In this document: positions 30,678-32,429 of the stretch, one piece after another
Position numbering within the stretch: the first letter of the stretch is position 1
Layout: every line of letters starts with the position of its first letter
NCBI GenBank assembly: GCA_017513005.1
Contig: JAFWDM010000041.1
Location: forward strand, 1 to 32,429
Source: Lachnospiraceae bacterium
GTDB lineage: Bacteria > Bacillota > Clostridia > Lachnospirales > Lachnospiraceae
Length of the DNA stretch: 32,429 nt
Direction: 5' to 3'
Program-made: the position numbers and the translations under genes
Notes under the pieces: model-generated
The model's database searches: none
Seen by the model: only the letters and a program-made list of their open reading frames with translations
Told to the model about the DNA's origin: nothing

Positions 30678-30717
30678 TTGACGGTTTGTCTCCTTTGTGT
30701 TATATATTTTATATAAC
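30678..30717 (+). promoter_or_regulatory. dnaJ promoter with AT-rich palindrome over the -10
   Basis: TTGACG (30678-30683), a 17-bp spacer and TATATA (30701-30706). A perfect palindrome GTTATATA-TTT-TATATAAC (30699-30717) covers the -10 and initiation region. It is neither CIRCE nor a CtsR box. A second smaller dyad GTCCG-GTCA-CGGAC follows near 30740. Confidence 0.65.
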
Positions 30718-30824
30718 AGATATGATAAAAATAGTCTGATGTCCGGTCACGGACCAGGCGGAGCGAGTCAATACAAGGAGATGGAGCGACACCTTTTTCG
30801 TGAAACGGAAGGGAGGTGTGAGAG

Positions 30825-32018
30825 ATGGCGGCTTATGCAAAACCGAAGGAAAAAGACCTGTACGCGATCCTGGGCGTGAAGCGGGATGCGGACGCGGGGC
30901 AGATCAAAAAGGCATACAGAAAACTGGCAAAAAAATATCATCCTGATTCCAACGCGGGCAACAGCGAGGCGGAAAAAAAGTTCAAGGATATTTCCGAGGC
31001 GAATTCGATCCTGGGGGATGAAGAGAAGAGAAAGATCTACGACGAATTCGGATATGCGGCCTTTGAGAGCGGCATGGATCCGAAGGAGTACGCAAAGCGG
31101 ATGCACGAGGCGGAGAAAGCAGGTTTCGGCAGGGGCACAGGCAGATTCGGAGGCTTCGGCAGGGCAGGCGGTTTTGGCGGGCCCGGAGGCTTTACGAGTT
31201 TCCACTTCGAAGGCGGAGACGGCGGCGACTACAGTGACCTGTTCGAGCAGCTTTTCCGGAACCAGGGCGGCGCCGGAGGCGGATTCGGCAGTGCCGGCGG
31301 GAACTATAGAGGCGCCGGCAGTGGATTTGGAAGCGGCGGAGGATTTAGCGGCTTCAGCGGAAGCGGCGGTTTTTCAGGCGCCGGCGGCGCAGGACAGAGC
31401 CGGTTTTACCGGTCCGGCTTTGGAGGTGCGGCGTCCGGCGCGAGCCGGGAGCAGGCGCAGAACCTGGACGCGGAGATCCCGGTCAGGATCTCTTTTGTGG
31501 AGTCCGTCCTGGGATGCGACCGCAGTGTCCGCCTGCAGAAGGAGGACGGGAGCGGTGTACAGACGCTGCGCGTCCACATCCCGGCAGGGATCGGTGACGG
31601 GAAGTCTGTGCGTCTGCGCGGGAAAGGACACAGTTCGGCGGATGGATCCAGGAAAGGCGATCTTCTGCTGAAAGTGACGGTGGAAGAGAGCAAAGACTAT
31701 ACCCGCAAGGGGATGGACATCTATACAAGGGTCAGTGTGCCGTTTACGACGGCAGTCCTGGGCGGCGAGGCGGAGGTGCAGATGCCGGATGGCAGGAGGA
31801 TCCTCTGCAAGGTACCGTGCGGCACGGATGCGGGCAGAAAGATCCGGATCCGCGGAAAGGGGATCCGACCGGAAAAGTCCACCGCGGAGCCCGGGGACCT
31901 GTATGTCACCGTACAGGTACAGGTTCCGAAGGATCTGACAGATGCTGAGATCCGCAAGCTCAGGGAGTTTGAAGCGATGGTGGAGGAGCGGCGCAGCGGC
32001 AGGGCGCATACAGCCTGA
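30825..32018 (+). CDS. DnaJ-like co-chaperone, type II (no zinc finger)
   Basis: 397-aa Hsp40. The N-terminal J domain (about 10-75) has the essential HPD at 39-41 and KKAYRKLAKKYHPD. A long Gly/Phe-rich region follows (about 100-210). Then come two C-terminal substrate-binding domains (DAEIPVRISFVESVLGCDRS, IPAGIGDGKSVRLRGKGHSS, PFTTAVLGGEAEVQMPDGRR, GRKIRIRGKGI). The four CxxCxGxG repeats of true DnaJ are missing, so it is CbpA/DnaJ2-like; the canonical dnaK-dnaJ locus should be elsewhere. GGGAGGTG lies 7 nt upstream of the ATG. It is monocistronic behind its own palindromic promoter. Confidence 0.92.
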   Translation: MAAYAKPKEKDLYAILGVKRDADAGQIKKAYRKLAKKYHPDSNAGNSEAEKKFKDISEANSILGDEEKRKIYDEFGYAAFESGMDPKEYAKRMHEAEKAGFGRGTGRFGGFGRAGGFGGPGGFTSFHFEGGDGGDYSDLFEQLFRNQGGAGGGFGSAGGNYRGAGSGFGSGGGFSGFSGSGGFSGAGGAGQSRFYRSGFGGAASGASREQAQNLDAEIPVRISFVESVLGCDRSVRLQKEDGSGVQTLRVHIPAGIGDGKSVRLRGKGHSSADGSRKGDLLLKVTVEESKDYTRKGMDIYTRVSVPFTTAVLGGEAEVQMPDGRRILCKVPCGTDAGRKIRIRGKGIRPEKSTAEPGDLYVTVQVQVPKDLTDAEIRKLREFEAMVEERRSGRAHTA

Positions 32019-32040
32019 CCGCACAAAACAGTAACTATTC

Positions 32041-32087
32041 AGCCCCCCCATATTGCAGGTGCTATGCACCGGCAATATGGGGGGGCT
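32041..32087. other. Long perfect hairpin downstream of dnaJ
   Basis: A 16-bp perfect stem, AGCCCCCCCATATTGC/GCAATATGGGGGGGCT, encloses a smaller GGTGC-TAT-GCACC hairpin. No U-tract follows. The loop sequence GCTATGCACC is repeated immediately after the stem. It may be a transcript-end stabiliser, a REP-like element or an unusual terminator. Confidence 0.8.
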
Positions 32088-32142
32088 ATGCACCTAATCC
32101 CTGGCTGACAGAGGCGCTGCGGGGTGCTGAGCAGATACACAA

Positions 32143-32189
32143 AACATAAAAAGACCCCCGCATCTGCATTCTGTGCAGATGCGGGGGTC
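32143..32189 (-). terminator. Rho-independent terminator after the acyl-CoA dehydrogenase
   Basis: The 16-bp perfect stem GACCCCCGCATCTGCA/TGCAGATGCGGGGGTC (32153-32189) is followed on the minus strand by TTTTTATGTTTT. It could also weakly end plus-strand transcripts from dnaJ. Confidence 0.92.
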
Positions 32190-32275
32190 GCTTTGTTTCC
32201 GATATCATTCAGACCGGACTCTCTGATAACATGTCAGTACCGGTGATGGATGGTCAGCGGATCATGCGGCTGTGA

Positions 32276-32429
32276 TTAGCGAAGCATGTTGCCGGACATA
32301 ACCATCTTCTGGACTTCGGATGTGCCCTCGTAGATCTCAGTGATCTTGACGTCGCGGAGCTTGCGCTCTACGCCGTACTCACGGCAGTAGCCATAGCCGC
32401 CCATGTACTGAACAGCGTGACGGCAGACA
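32276..32429 (-). CDS. Acyl-CoA dehydrogenase (butyryl-CoA dehydrogenase-like), C-terminal fragment at window edge
   Basis: The last 50 codons of a minus-strand gene whose 5' part is outside the window. The translated end reads [20 protein letters not shown] and then [20 protein letters not shown]. This is the C-terminal signature of short-chain acyl-CoA dehydrogenases; the Glu of YEG is the catalytic base in the butyryl/medium-chain enzymes. In Clostridia such genes usually act with EtfAB in butyrate formation, but the neighbours cannot be seen here. The stop is followed by a strong terminator. Substrate is inferred only. Confidence 0.9.
   Translation of the reverse strand, partial: VCRHAVQYMGGYGYCREYGVERKLRDVKITEIYEGTSEVQKMVMSGNMLR

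Noticed and set aside
30697-30879. 60-codon frame overlapping the dnaJ start
   Set aside because: It overlaps the promoter palindrome and runs out of frame into dnaJ; no plausible start signal.

Overview
The window looks like a chromosomal segment of a GC-rich, spore-lineage Clostridia, most likely Lachnospiraceae. This rests on: a sigma-H gene in the cysS-mrnC-rlmB-sigH order known from Bacillota; a paired GlgC/GlgD ADP-glucose pyrophosphorylase; a reduced two-gene SufC-SufB iron-sulfur system; a stand-alone IMP cyclohydrolase (PurO type) beside a stand-alone AICAR transformylase; a UPF0371/DUF1846 protein; and a butyryl-CoA-dehydrogenase-like gene at the right edge. Promoters are sigma-A-like (TTGACA/TATAAT, spacer 17) and several have an extended -10. 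I see no phage, complete insertion sequence, CRISPR array, tRNA or rRNA.

Layout. 1-7.2 kb: end of deoC, a DUF4956 membrane protein, a convergent lipoprotein, tex, and a translationally coupled pair of a WYL-type regulator and a PrsW-like membrane protein with an acidic tail. 7.3-11.5 kb: an iron-type alcohol dehydrogenase, a divergent hotdog thioesterase, a TetR regulator and a UPF0371 gene; this block is bracketed by two inverted copies of a ~50-bp hairpin element. 11.6-14.3 kb (minus strand): a UPF0251 HTH gene, sufC and sufB behind one strong promoter with an operator-like palindrome, then a small CxxC protein after the sufB terminator. 14.5-16.8 kb (minus strand): glgC-glgD. 17.0-21.4 kb: two membrane-anchored putative envelope proteins (zinc ribbon-TM-YARHG; TM-repeat-DUF3298) and a convergent HTH regulator. 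21.8-32.0 kb (plus strand): purO, AICAR transformylase, ispF, cysS, mrnC, rlmB, sigH, a YfbR-like HD nucleotidase, trmD and a type II DnaJ. The right edge holds the end of an acyl-CoA dehydrogenase on the minus strand.

The most unusual feature is not one gene. It is a pervasive pattern of short tandem duplications (9-82 bp period) in gene tails, spacers and poorly constrained coding segments. Several span stop codons, so the 3' end of the gene is echoed downstream (trmD, cysS, glgD, UPF0251, the DUF3298 gene). Others add repeats in frame: the mrnC N-terminus has six 18-bp units, five of them carrying a Shine-Dalgarno-like GGAGG and all six an in-frame ATG, and trmD has an internal cysteine-containing insertion. 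Also notable are a large repeat-built hairpin in the WYL leader that could fold in two exclusive ways, a PrsW-like protein lacking two expected acidic residues, and an AT-rich palindrome over the dnaJ promoter. All functional names come from motif recognition by eye; no database search was run.
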